In this document: in pieces, positions 1 through 7,621 of the stretch
Layout: each line of letters starts with the position of its first letter
How positions within the stretch are numbered: position 1 is the stretch's first letter
Source of the DNA: Planctomycetota bacterium
GTDB taxonomy: Bacteria; Planctomycetota; B15-G4; SIAN01
Direction of reading: 5' to 3'
NCBI GenBank assembly: GCA_028289345.1
Contig: JANQQL010000033.1
Location: 434,001-498,000 of the forward strand
DNA: 64,000 nt
Made by a program: the position numbers and the translations under genes
The notes under the pieces: model-generated
Told to the model about the DNA's origin: nothing
The model's database searches: none
What the model saw: the letters and a program-made list of their open reading frames with translations, nothing else

Positions 1-246
<246 letters not shown>

Positions 247-249
247 TCC

Positions 250-1440
250 ATGGGTTTTCGACGGATTGACGACCTTCCGGTCGAAGGCCGGAAGGTGTTC
301 GTGCGTGTCGACTTCAATGTGCCATTCGACGCGGATGGCAACATCACCGACGACACGCGGATCCAGGCGGCGCTCCCGACGGTCAAGGAGTTGACCGAAC
401 GGGGCGCTCGCGTGATCCTCGCCTCGCACCTGGGTCGTCCCAAAGGTCAGGTGGTGGAGTCCCTACGCATGGCCCCGGTGGCCCAACGACTCGGAGAGTT
501 GTTGGGCAAGCCGGTGACGGCTCTCCACGAGTGTGTCGGCGACGCGGCTCGTTCGGCTTGCGAGGCGGCCGCCAAGGGAGACGTGGTGGTGCTCGAAAAC
601 GTGCGCTTCCACGCCGGGGAGACCAAGGGCGACCCGGAGTTCTCCCGGTCCCTCGCCGAGCACGCCGACCTCTTCGTGAACGACGCCTTCGGAACCTCCC
701 ATCGCGCCCACTGCAGCGTGGTGGGCGTGGCCGCGGCTCTCCCGGCCGAGGCAAGGGCCGCCGGGCGACTGATGGAGCGCGAACTCTCGGCTCTTGGCAA
801 CATCCTGCAAGAGCCGGCCCGTCCCTTCGCGGCGATCCTGGGCGGAGCCAAGGTGTCGGACAAGATCACCGTGGTGAACAACCTATTGGACGTGGTCGAT
901 GTGCTTGTGGTGGGTGGAGGGATGGCGTACACGTTCCTCAAGGCCCAGGGACACGCGGTTGGGGCCAGCAAGCTCGAAGCCGATCGCATCGATGTGGCCA
1001 AAGCGGCCCTCGACAAAGCCGCGGCCAAGGGAGCCCAGCTCTTGCTTCCCGAAGACCACGTCATCGCCAGCGAGTTCTCCGAATCCGCTGCCGCGGAAGT
1101 CACCGACGGCATCGAGATTCCGGACGGCAAGATGGCGTTGGACATTGGTCCCCGTTCACGAGCCAAGTTCGAATCTGCGTTGCAAGAAGCCAAAAGCATC
1201 GTCTGGAACGGACCGGTGGGCGTGTTCGAGTGGGATCGATTCGCCGAAGGCACTCTGTCCCTCGCGAAGTGCGTGGCGGCCTCTTCCGCCACGACAGTGG
1301 TGGGCGGTGGGGACTCCCTGGCCGTGATCAAGAAATACGGCTTGCAAGGAAAGTTCAGCCACGTGTCCACGGGGGGAGGGGCGTTCCTCGAAATGATGGA
1401 AGGCAAAGACCTACCGGGCGTGGCGATTCTCCAGAGCTAG
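250..1440 (+). CDS. pgk: Phosphoglycerate kinase
   Basis: Full-length enzyme of 396 residues, the usual size for the family. It transfers phosphate between 1,3-bisphosphoglycerate and ADP in cytoplasmic glycolysis. Visible signatures are VRVDFNVPFD near the N-terminus, the substrate-binding segment ILASHLGRPKG, VVLENVRFHAGE, the nucleotide-binding VWNGPVGVFEW, and the C-terminal glycine loops VVGGGDSLAV and STGGGAFLE. The ATG at 250 sits 3 bp after the gap stop codon, so the two genes form a glycolytic operon and are probably translationally coupled. No convincing intrinsic terminator follows; the next gene is on the other strand. Nothing is unusual. Confidence 0.98.
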   Translation: MGFRRIDDLPVEGRKVFVRVDFNVPFDADGNITDDTRIQAALPTVKELTERGARVILASHLGRPKGQVVESLRMAPVAQRLGELLGKPVTALHECVGDAARSACEAAAKGDVVVLENVRFHAGETKGDPEFSRSLAEHADLFVNDAFGTSHRAHCSVVGVAAALPAEARAAGRLMERELSALGNILQEPARPFAAILGGAKVSDKITVVNNLLDVVDVLVVGGGMAYTFLKAQGHAVGASKLEADRIDVAKAALDKAAAKGAQLLLPEDHVIASEFSESAAAEVTDGIEIPDGKMALDIGPRSRAKFESALQEAKSIVWNGPVGVFEWDRFAEGTLSLAKCVAASSATTVVGGGDSLAVIKKYGLQGKFSHVSTGGGAFLEMMEGKDLPGVAILQS

Positions 1441-1521
1441 CCGTCCGGTGAAAAAGGCCTCGGATGGCCAGTACGCCTCGCCGGACCAACTCCGGCAGGC
1501 GCGACCACCGAGGCAAGGGCG

Positions 1522-2301
1522 TCACTCAACGACGCCTGCATCCGCGGAGGAAGGGCGCGGGACCGATCTCGATCCTCGCTGCTCCGTTTCTTTGCGGGTC
1601 TTGGCGTCCAGGATCCGCGCTTCGCGAAGCGTGGGCGTAGGGCCCGCGAAGGACTCCCAGTTGCGGGCAGCAGGGGTGGTGTGTGAGGAACGGTTGTCGA
1701 CACATCGCCAGACCCAAGCAGCCGCCGGGTTTCTCCCTAGGCCAACTCGCACAGTCCAGCGCACATCCCGAACCGAGCCCCGGCTTCCGGCGATCCATAG
1801 CTGGTCGGTCGCCATCAGGTCGCTGCCATCCTGGGACGCCCCGATTTGCATCGCCTGGGCCAGTTTTCCCGGACCGTTGGTGAGCTGCCGATCCGCTTCG
1901 CCGCGAGCCAGTTTGTCGGCAAGAATTCCCGGTCCCGATCCAGCACGCAACCGTCGCATGGTCGCCTGCCCACGCTGGGGCTCCACCGCACGGAGCAAAA
2001 CCGCGGCGGCATGGCGACGCGAGCCAGCCACCACGTTCATGCAGTAGTGGTTGCCATAGGTGAAGTACACGTACGCGTGGCCCACCGGCCCAAACATACT
2101 GCGACAGCGCGGCGTCCAGCCTCGATAGGAATGACTGGCCGGATCCAGAAGACCTCCATAGGCCTCGGTTTCGACAATTCGTCCGACCAACAAGTCACCT
2201 CCCACCCGACGAACCAGGAGTTTCCCGAGCAGCTGGCGAGCCACGTGCAACACGGGTCGATGGTAGAACCGACGCGGTAGAGGAGAGAGCAAGGGGTCCA
2301 T
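1522..2301 (-). CDS. mpg: 3-methyladenine DNA glycosylase, AAG/MPG family
   Basis: Base-excision repair glycosylase that removes alkylated purines such as 3-methyladenine. The N-terminal 200 residues match the AAG family: a VGRIVETEAY segment containing the catalytic glutamate, DPASHSYRGWTPRC, the MFGPVGHAYVYFTYGNHYC stretch that lines the base-flipping pocket, and VLLRAVEP. At 259 residues it is about 50 longer than typical bacterial members; the extra C-terminal tail is charged, looks disordered and may be poorly conserved. It stands alone, convergent with pgk and divergent from the HSP90-like gene, so the 125 bp at 2302-2426 should hold promoters for both directions. Confidence 0.9.
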   Translation of the reverse strand: MDPLLSPLPRRFYHRPVLHVARQLLGKLLVRRVGGDLLVGRIVETEAYGGLLDPASHSYRGWTPRCRSMFGPVGHAYVYFTYGNHYCMNVVAGSRRHAAAVLLRAVEPQRGQATMRRLRAGSGPGILADKLARGEADRQLTNGPGKLAQAMQIGASQDGSDLMATDQLWIAGSRGSVRDVRWTVRVGLGRNPAAAWVWRCVDNRSSHTTPAARNWESFAGPTPTLREARILDAKTRKETEQRGSRSVPRPSSADAGVVE

Positions 2302-2426
2302 TTCCCGAGTCTACCCCCGGGAAAACCGCGATCTGGCCGCTCCGTGTGCAGAAGGGGTAAAGTACTCCACGCCGGGACCCTACCGCCAGCCAGGTCGACG
2401 TTGCATCCAGACCGCGCGGAAGAATC

Positions 2427-4283
2427 ATGGCCGAACCACAATCGTACTCTGTCGGACTGCACCTCCCGGGATTGCTGCGAATCTTGGGAGAACACCTCTA
2501 CTCCGACCCGCAAGTCGCATTGCGGGAAGCTCTGCAGAATGCTCACGATTCCTGCGAGCGGCGTCGGGTCGAGTATCCGGAAGACGGCTACGAGCCTCGC
2601 ATTCGGGTTCGTGCCGATCCCCGTCACAACCTTCTCGAGATCGAAGACAATGGCAGCGGGCTCACCCACCAAGAGATCCGCGAGTTTCTCGCCACCATTG
2701 GACGTTCCTACACCGGGGAGCTTCGTCAACAACTCGAACTGGAAGACCCCGAGGCCGCGCAATCTCTGATCGGTCAGTTCGGACTCGGTCTGCTGTCCGG
2801 ATTCTTGTTGGCTGATCAGATGACCCTGACAACGCGCTCCAGTCAACCGGGCTCCCCCGGGCTGCGCTGGACCTCGCGGGGGGGCCAGTCCTACGAGCTC
2901 GAGGAAGTCGAGGATGTGCCACATGGCTCCACCCTGGCCCTGTCGCTGAAGCCCTCCGCCCGATTCCTGCTCGCCATCGAACGACTCGAACAAGTCGTGG
3001 TGAAGTACACTCGCTACTTGCACGTGCCCATCTCCGTCGGCGACCAGGGCGTTCCTTTGAGCGGGGTCGTCCCTCCTTGGAGCGAGAAGTTCCACAAAGA
3101 GGACTATCGCCGCTTCGTTCGCGAACGGTTCGGGATCGATCCGCTCACGGTCCTTCCCCTGCGGGATCACGGAGTTCCCCTCGGTCACGACCAAATCACC
3201 CTTCCGTTGCGCGGAGTGTTGTTTGTGCCGCCCGGCTCGGTCACGTCCCTGCACGAATACGGCGAAGTCGACGTCTACATTCGCCACATGCTGATTTGCG
3301 AGCGAGAGCGCGACCTCCTTCCCCCGTGGGCAAGGTTCGTGTCGGGGGTGGTCGAGTCTCCGCGACTCCGTCCCACGGTCAGCCGCGAGTCCCTTCGTCA
3401 AGACGAAGTGTTTCAGCAAGTCCGCGCGGGTCTCGGACGCCAGCTGTTGACGCACCTGAAGCAGCTCGCGACGAACTCTCCCGACGTTTGGCGAGAGATC
3501 GTGGTCGGACACAACGACCTGATCAAGGGCTGGTCATTGCAAGAACCAGAACTGTTCGAAGCGGTTCGCGACCTGGTTCACTTCCAAACGTCTCGTGGAC
3601 GCATGACCTTGCCCGAGATCCGCGCGGCTCACCCCTCCGACCGCGTCTATTACTACAGTGACTCGACGGGCTCGAACCAAGAGAAGATGCTACACGAGCT
3701 GTGCGGCGTTCTGGTCATCGATGCCTCTCAGTTCGCCGAGGAAGCATTCCTGAAACGCGCCGCTCAGTCGGATCCCACGTTGCGCCTCGAGCAACTTCAT
3801 CCGGGATCCCGAGCGTTTTTCCAGGAGGCAAGGGACGAAGGATTGCCCGAGATCACCGCGCTCTTGGCAACTCGCGGGGTGCCGTGCAGAGTCGTTCGCT
3901 TCGAACCCGCTTCCCTGCCGGCGCTTCTCATTTATCCGCCAGCCCACGACCAAATTCGGAAAGTTCGAGAAGCCGTGGACCAGGAAACCGTCACCGGCCC
4001 GCTCGCCGAGATCATGCGAGATTTCCTCGATCACCGAGCCCCGGCCGGTGCTGACCAAGATCCGGTGCTGCACTTGAATGCGGACAGTCCCTTGCTCGCC
4101 GAAATCGAAGAACGTGGCCGTCGTTCCTTCCTGTTCGAGCCGGCGATCAACCTAGTGCAGCAGTTCGCGCTGTTCTTCGCGGGCAAGGATCGTTCCGCGG
4201 AGGAGTGCCGCTCCTCCTTCGAGAGTGCGATGGAGTCCCTTGCCACCCTTCTTGCTCTCGGGCGAGAAGACCCATGCACATAA
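2427..4283 (+). CDS. htpG: HSP90-family chaperone (HtpG-like)
   Basis: A 618-residue protein, the length of bacterial HtpG. The GHKL ATPase motifs are present: the N-box LREALQNAHDSC, the ATP-binding aspartate loop IEDNGSGLT and the glycine loop LIGQFGLGLLSGF. The middle domain has the client- and ATP-interaction segment ARFVSGVVESPRLRPTVSRE (about residues 297-316), comparable with the VSRE segment of HtpG. The C-terminal third is diverged. It is probably an ATP-dependent cytosolic chaperone, but sequence drift in the middle and C-terminal domains suggests a specialised paralogue rather than the canonical HtpG. Its last 10 bp overlap the start of the next gene, implying coupled translation with that helical-repeat protein. 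Confidence 0.85.
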   Translation: MAEPQSYSVGLHLPGLLRILGEHLYSDPQVALREALQNAHDSCERRRVEYPEDGYEPRIRVRADPRHNLLEIEDNGSGLTHQEIREFLATIGRSYTGELRQQLELEDPEAAQSLIGQFGLGLLSGFLLADQMTLTTRSSQPGSPGLRWTSRGGQSYELEEVEDVPHGSTLALSLKPSARFLLAIERLEQVVVKYTRYLHVPISVGDQGVPLSGVVPPWSEKFHKEDYRRFVRERFGIDPLTVLPLRDHGVPLGHDQITLPLRGVLFVPPGSVTSLHEYGEVDVYIRHMLICERERDLLPPWARFVSGVVESPRLRPTVSRESLRQDEVFQQVRAGLGRQLLTHLKQLATNSPDVWREIVVGHNDLIKGWSLQEPELFEAVRDLVHFQTSRGRMTLPEIRAAHPSDRVYYYSDSTGSNQEKMLHELCGVLVIDASQFAEEAFLKRAAQSDPTLRLEQLHPGSRAFFQEARDEGLPEITALLATRGVPCRVVRFEPASLPALLIYPPAHDQIRKVREAVDQETVTGPLAEIMRDFLDHRAPAGADQDPVLHLNADSPLLAEIEERGRRSFLFEPAINLVQQFALFFAGKDRSAEECRSSFESAMESLATLLALGREDPCT

Positions 4284-5344
4284 GCAGCGAGTTGCTGTGG
4301 CGCTGGACTATGGGTGAGGTGCTGCGTCTGCGGCGCCATGGACGCGAAGACTTGTTGATTCCGTTCGGTTTGCTGGAAACCCAAACCGGCCAATCGCGAG
4401 CCGAGGACTATCTGACCGGATTGGATCGGCTGCACGAGGTGTGCCAAGAAACCAGCGAGAAGCGCTTCGGATGGGTGGTTCGCTATCTGATGGGGCGCAC
4501 CCAGGCGTTCGCTCTCGACCAGCCCTCCCGCGCCTTGCAACACCTGATCGGACTTCACGCGGAGCTCGGGGAAACGGAATTGCGCGGAGGCCCTTTGCAA
4601 AAGGGCATCGAGCTGGAGCTGTACCGCGCCTACCACAAGATCGACGCCCCCGGGTTTCGAACCAGCATCGCCCAGGGCTTGCGAGACCTCTGGCAGTTCT
4701 ACGAGAAGGATCTCGGCCCGCACGTGGAAACCCTCGACATCTGGTGGCGCACGGCATTCTGGTGCGGCGATGCGGAGATGATGGAAGAAGGACTGAGCTT
4801 GCCGAGTTCCGACAAGGAGCTTCAACATTCCTCATGGACCTATTGGAGCGCCTGCCTGGCGCTGCTTCAGGGTCGCCCGGAACAAGCGATCGAGGCTTTG
4901 CAGCGACTCCTCGATGACGCCCAACAGCGTCCCCGCCAAGAACTGGTTTGGACGCTTTACTCCGATGTCCTGTTGCTCCGAGCCCACGTGCAAAACCGCA
5001 ATCGAAAGGCGGCCCAGCAAGGACTGTCCCGCCTGGAGTCGCGCGCTTGCCACGAAACCGACCCGATGCTTCATTGGGAGCTGGCTCGGGCCCGGGCCGA
5101 GCTCCAGCAGCTCCTTGAAAACTGGACCGAGGAAGCCGCCGCCTGGGCTCGCGGAGTCGAGGTTGTGGAAGGCCTGGGCATGACTCGATTGACCTTGGAG
5201 TACGCCCTGAACTGGGGAGCTGCCGCGAACCGCGCCGACGATCGGGACAGTCATCGGGACGCCGGCAATGTGGTGGCTCGCCACTGGGAGCGGCTGCGCT
5301 CGCGGGGAGACCTCGAGTCTCAGCGGGCGGAGGTCTTCCCCTGA
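4274..5344 (+). CDS. Helical-repeat (TPR-like) protein coupled to the HSP90 gene
   Basis: A 356-residue protein without a signal peptide, rich in leucine, alanine, glutamate and arginine. It is built of paired amphipathic helices, for example about residues 180-215 (ACLALLQGRPEQAIEALQRL) and 215-260, which resemble TPR units. No catalytic motif is recognisable. The ATG at 4274 overlaps the HSP90 stop codon by 10 bp, so the two are translationally coupled and probably function together. TPR proteins are classical HSP90 co-chaperones in eukaryotes, so a co-chaperone or client-adaptor role is an attractive but unproven inference. I do not recognise a named family. Confidence 0.6.
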   Translation: MHISSELLWRWTMGEVLRLRRHGREDLLIPFGLLETQTGQSRAEDYLTGLDRLHEVCQETSEKRFGWVVRYLMGRTQAFALDQPSRALQHLIGLHAELGETELRGGPLQKGIELELYRAYHKIDAPGFRTSIAQGLRDLWQFYEKDLGPHVETLDIWWRTAFWCGDAEMMEEGLSLPSSDKELQHSSWTYWSACLALLQGRPEQAIEALQRLLDDAQQRPRQELVWTLYSDVLLLRAHVQNRNRKAAQQGLSRLESRACHETDPMLHWELARARAELQQLLENWTEEAAAWARGVEVVEGLGMTRLTLEYALNWGAAANRADDRDSHRDAGNVVARHWERLRSRGDLESQRAEVFP

Positions 5345-5472
5345 ATCTTGCCCCGGGAATCGTCCGGGAATCCCGCTTTCCCCGGAGGACTTCCGCCGGT
5401 TTCGCTGTTTCCGAACGAGTTTTGCGAGACGTCCCTACATCTTCCCCTACCGAACGGCGTACTATCGGAGCC

Positions 5473-6138
5473 ATGAACATCCCTCCGATACGAATCGCCC
5501 CGTCGCTCCTCGCCGCCGATTTCGGCCGTTTGGAGGCGGAGGTCCAGGCCGTCGAGGCGGCCGGCGCGGACTGGCTCCACGTCGACGTGATGGACGGCCA
5601 TTTCGTGCCCAACCTCACGATCGGGCCTCCCGTCGTGAAGAGGATCCACGCGGCGGCGAGCGTGCCACTCGACGTGCACATCATGATCAGCAACCCGACC
5701 GACTTCGCCGCCACCTACGTGAAGGCGGGGGCTCGGACGGTCACGTTCCATGCCGAGGTGGACGAAGATCCGACGACGATCATCGACTCCATCGAGGAAG
5801 CGGGGGGCAAGGCCGCCATGGCAGTCAATCCGGACACGCCCCTGGATCGCGTTCGACCGCACTTGGGACGTCTCTCGATGGTCCTGGTGATGAGCGTGTT
5901 CCCCGGGTTTGGTGGGCAGAAGTTCATGCGGGAAGTCCTGCCCAAACTCACGGAATTGCGCGAGGCCGGGTACCAGGGCGACTTGGAGATCGACGGGGGA
6001 ATCGGACCGGCCACCATTGAAGAAGCGGCTCGAGCGGGAGCCAACGTATTCGTGGCGGGGACCGCGATTTTTGCAGCCGACGACCTGAGCCAACGGATCA
6101 CGGAGCTCCGTGAACTCGCGGCCGGGGTTGCCGCCTAA
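5473..6138 (+). CDS. rpe: Ribulose-phosphate 3-epimerase
   Basis: A TIM-barrel epimerase of 221 residues interconverting ribulose 5-phosphate and xylulose 5-phosphate in the pentose phosphate pathway. Diagnostic segments are IRIAPSLLAADFGRL at the N-terminus, the metal-binding WLHVDVMDGHFVPNLTIGP, PLDVHIMISNP, the VLVMSVFPGFGGQKF loop and the phosphate-binding LEIDGGIG followed by FVAGTAIF. I chose the ATG at 5473, preceded by GGAG; the frame stays open 51 bp further upstream but without family similarity. accD starts 14 bp downstream, so the two probably share a transcript. Confidence 0.97.
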   Translation: MNIPPIRIAPSLLAADFGRLEAEVQAVEAAGADWLHVDVMDGHFVPNLTIGPPVVKRIHAAASVPLDVHIMISNPTDFAATYVKAGARTVTFHAEVDEDPTTIIDSIEEAGGKAAMAVNPDTPLDRVRPHLGRLSMVLVMSVFPGFGGQKFMREVLPKLTELREAGYQGDLEIDGGIGPATIEEAARAGANVFVAGTAIFAADDLSQRITELRELAAGVAA

Positions 6139-6152
6139 CGGGGAGACGCGGC

Positions 6153-7202
6153 ATGGCGTGGATGCGCTTTCGGAAACGTGAGATGCCCGGAGGGCTCTGG
6201 AGCAAGTGCTCCTCCTGCGGCGAAATGCTCTTCCAAAAAGACCTGGAACAGAACTTCAAGATCTGTCCCAAGTGTGCCCATCACTTGCCACTCAGCGTGG
6301 CGGATCGCGTGCAGTTGACCCTCGATGACGACTCCTTCGAGGAACTCGACGCAGGCATGACCACGGTGGACGCCTTGGAATTCACCGATTCCGGGCCCTA
6401 CACCGAGAAGCTAGTCAAGAACCGGGAGAAAACCGGTCGCAACGAAGCCATGGTGATCGGCACCGGCAGACTGCGTGACCGACCTCTGGTGTTCGGAGCC
6501 CTGGAATTCAACTTCCTCGGCGGCTCGATGGGCGTGGTGGTGGGGGAGAAGGTCGCCCGGGCCGCCGAATACGCAGCGGAGCACAAGCTGCCGCTGCTCC
6601 TGTTCAGTGCCTCGGGCGGCGCGCGCATGCACGAAGGCGCCCTGTCTTTGATGCAAATGGCGAAGTCTTGCGCCGCCCTGGCCCGCCTCCACGAAAAGGG
6701 GGGGCTCTACGTGAGTGTCCTTGCCCATCCCACCACCGGAGGGGTCACCGCCTCCTGGGCCACGATGGCGGACATCGTCCTTGCCGAGCCCAAGGCCCTG
6801 ATCGGCTTTGCGGGACCGCGAGTCATCAAGAACACGATTCGCCAGGATCTCCCGAAAGGCTTCCAAACCTCGGAGTTCCTGCTCGAGAAGGGGCAACTGG
6901 ACCGCATCGTCGAGCGCCCAGCAATCGTGGAAGAGCTCGATCGAATCTTCCACTACTGCCTGGGGCCGGTCCCCAAACGCAAGAAGAAGCGTTCCAAGGA
7001 ATCCTCGGCCCCTGCCGAAAAGAAAGCCGAAAAAAAGGCCGACGCGAAGAACTCCGCGAGCTCCGGTGGCTCGCCCGTCGACGCGGCTTCCGGAGGTCGC
7101 CGAAAGAGTTCGGCCAAGACCAGCCGCGGTTCCGCGAGCAAGAAAGGCAAGGCCGTGAGCCCCGCCGCGAGTGGGGAAAAAAGCGCCGAAGGCCAGGCCT
7201 GA
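6153..7202 (+). CDS. accD: Acetyl-CoA carboxylase carboxyltransferase, beta subunit, with basic tail
   Basis: The beta subunit of the carboxyltransferase that makes malonyl-CoA for fatty acid synthesis. The N-terminal zinc ribbon is intact (C19, C22, C38, C41), followed by the crotonase-like domain with LLLFSASGGARMHEGALSLMQMA, HPTTGGVTASWA and IGFAGPRVIKNTI. The catalytic part ends near residue 275. Beyond it lies a 75-residue lysine-, alanine- and serine-rich tail (KKRSKESSAPAEKKAEKKAD and onward) that typical AccD lacks; it resembles histone-like or disordered basic tails. The partner accA is not in this window. The gene follows rpe by 14 bp. Confidence 0.95.
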   Translation: MAWMRFRKREMPGGLWSKCSSCGEMLFQKDLEQNFKICPKCAHHLPLSVADRVQLTLDDDSFEELDAGMTTVDALEFTDSGPYTEKLVKNREKTGRNEAMVIGTGRLRDRPLVFGALEFNFLGGSMGVVVGEKVARAAEYAAEHKLPLLLFSASGGARMHEGALSLMQMAKSCAALARLHEKGGLYVSVLAHPTTGGVTASWATMADIVLAEPKALIGFAGPRVIKNTIRQDLPKGFQTSEFLLEKGQLDRIVERPAIVEELDRIFHYCLGPVPKRKKKRSKESSAPAEKKAEKKADAKNSASSGGSPVDAASGGRRKSSAKTSRGSASKKGKAVSPAASGEKSAEGQA

Positions 7203-7370
7203 GCGAGACGGCCGCAAGGGGCCAAATCTTCTCGTGGAGCGCGTTGGACGAGAGATTCCACAGAAGACTCCGAGAACCCCTCAAGCCGGCCTTGCATTGA
7301 CGCCGAGACCCAATACCATGACCGGCCTTCGCTCGAGAGCCACGTTTGCTCGAGGGTGAAGTCCAACGGG

Positions 7371-7445
7371 TCCCCGATAGCTCAATGGTAGAGCATGCGG
7401 CTGTTAACCGCAGGGCTGTAGGTTCGAGTCCTACTCGGGGAGCCA
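7371..7445 (+). tRNA. tRNA-Asn (anticodon GTT), CCA encoded
   Basis: A complete cloverleaf can be drawn. The acceptor stem TCCCCGA (7371-7377) pairs with TCGGGGA (7435-7441); the D arm contains AGCTCAATGGTAGAGC; the anticodon stem TGCGG/CCGCA encloses the loop CTGTTAA with anticodon GTT at 7403-7405; and the T arm has the GGTTCGAGTCC signature. The discriminator is G at 7442 and the terminal CCA is genomically encoded at 7443-7445. The variable loop is short. It stands alone between accD and the S9 peptidase. Confidence 0.97.
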
Positions 7446-7621
7446 TTCCTTCCAGTCCAAACGGAAGGGTGAACAAGGGCAATCGGAGCGGGAGTTCCCG
7501 CTTCATGGGGCGCCACCAGAACCCCTCCCCCGGAATCCGATCTTGCCAGCCCGGTTCGGCCCCTTTTCATGACCGCGCGTTGTCTCACCCGCCTTGAACT
7601 CGCGAAACGGCCGGGGTCGCC

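Noticed and set aside
1480..1496. Hairpin GCCGGA-CCAAC-TCCGGC after pgk as a terminator
   Set aside because: The stem is only 6 bp and no U-tract follows, so it is not convincing as an intrinsic terminator in GC-rich DNA.
7446..7621. CCTTCC/GGAAGG hairpin after the tRNA as terminator
   Set aside because: Only a 6-bp stem with a 9-nt loop and no U-tract.
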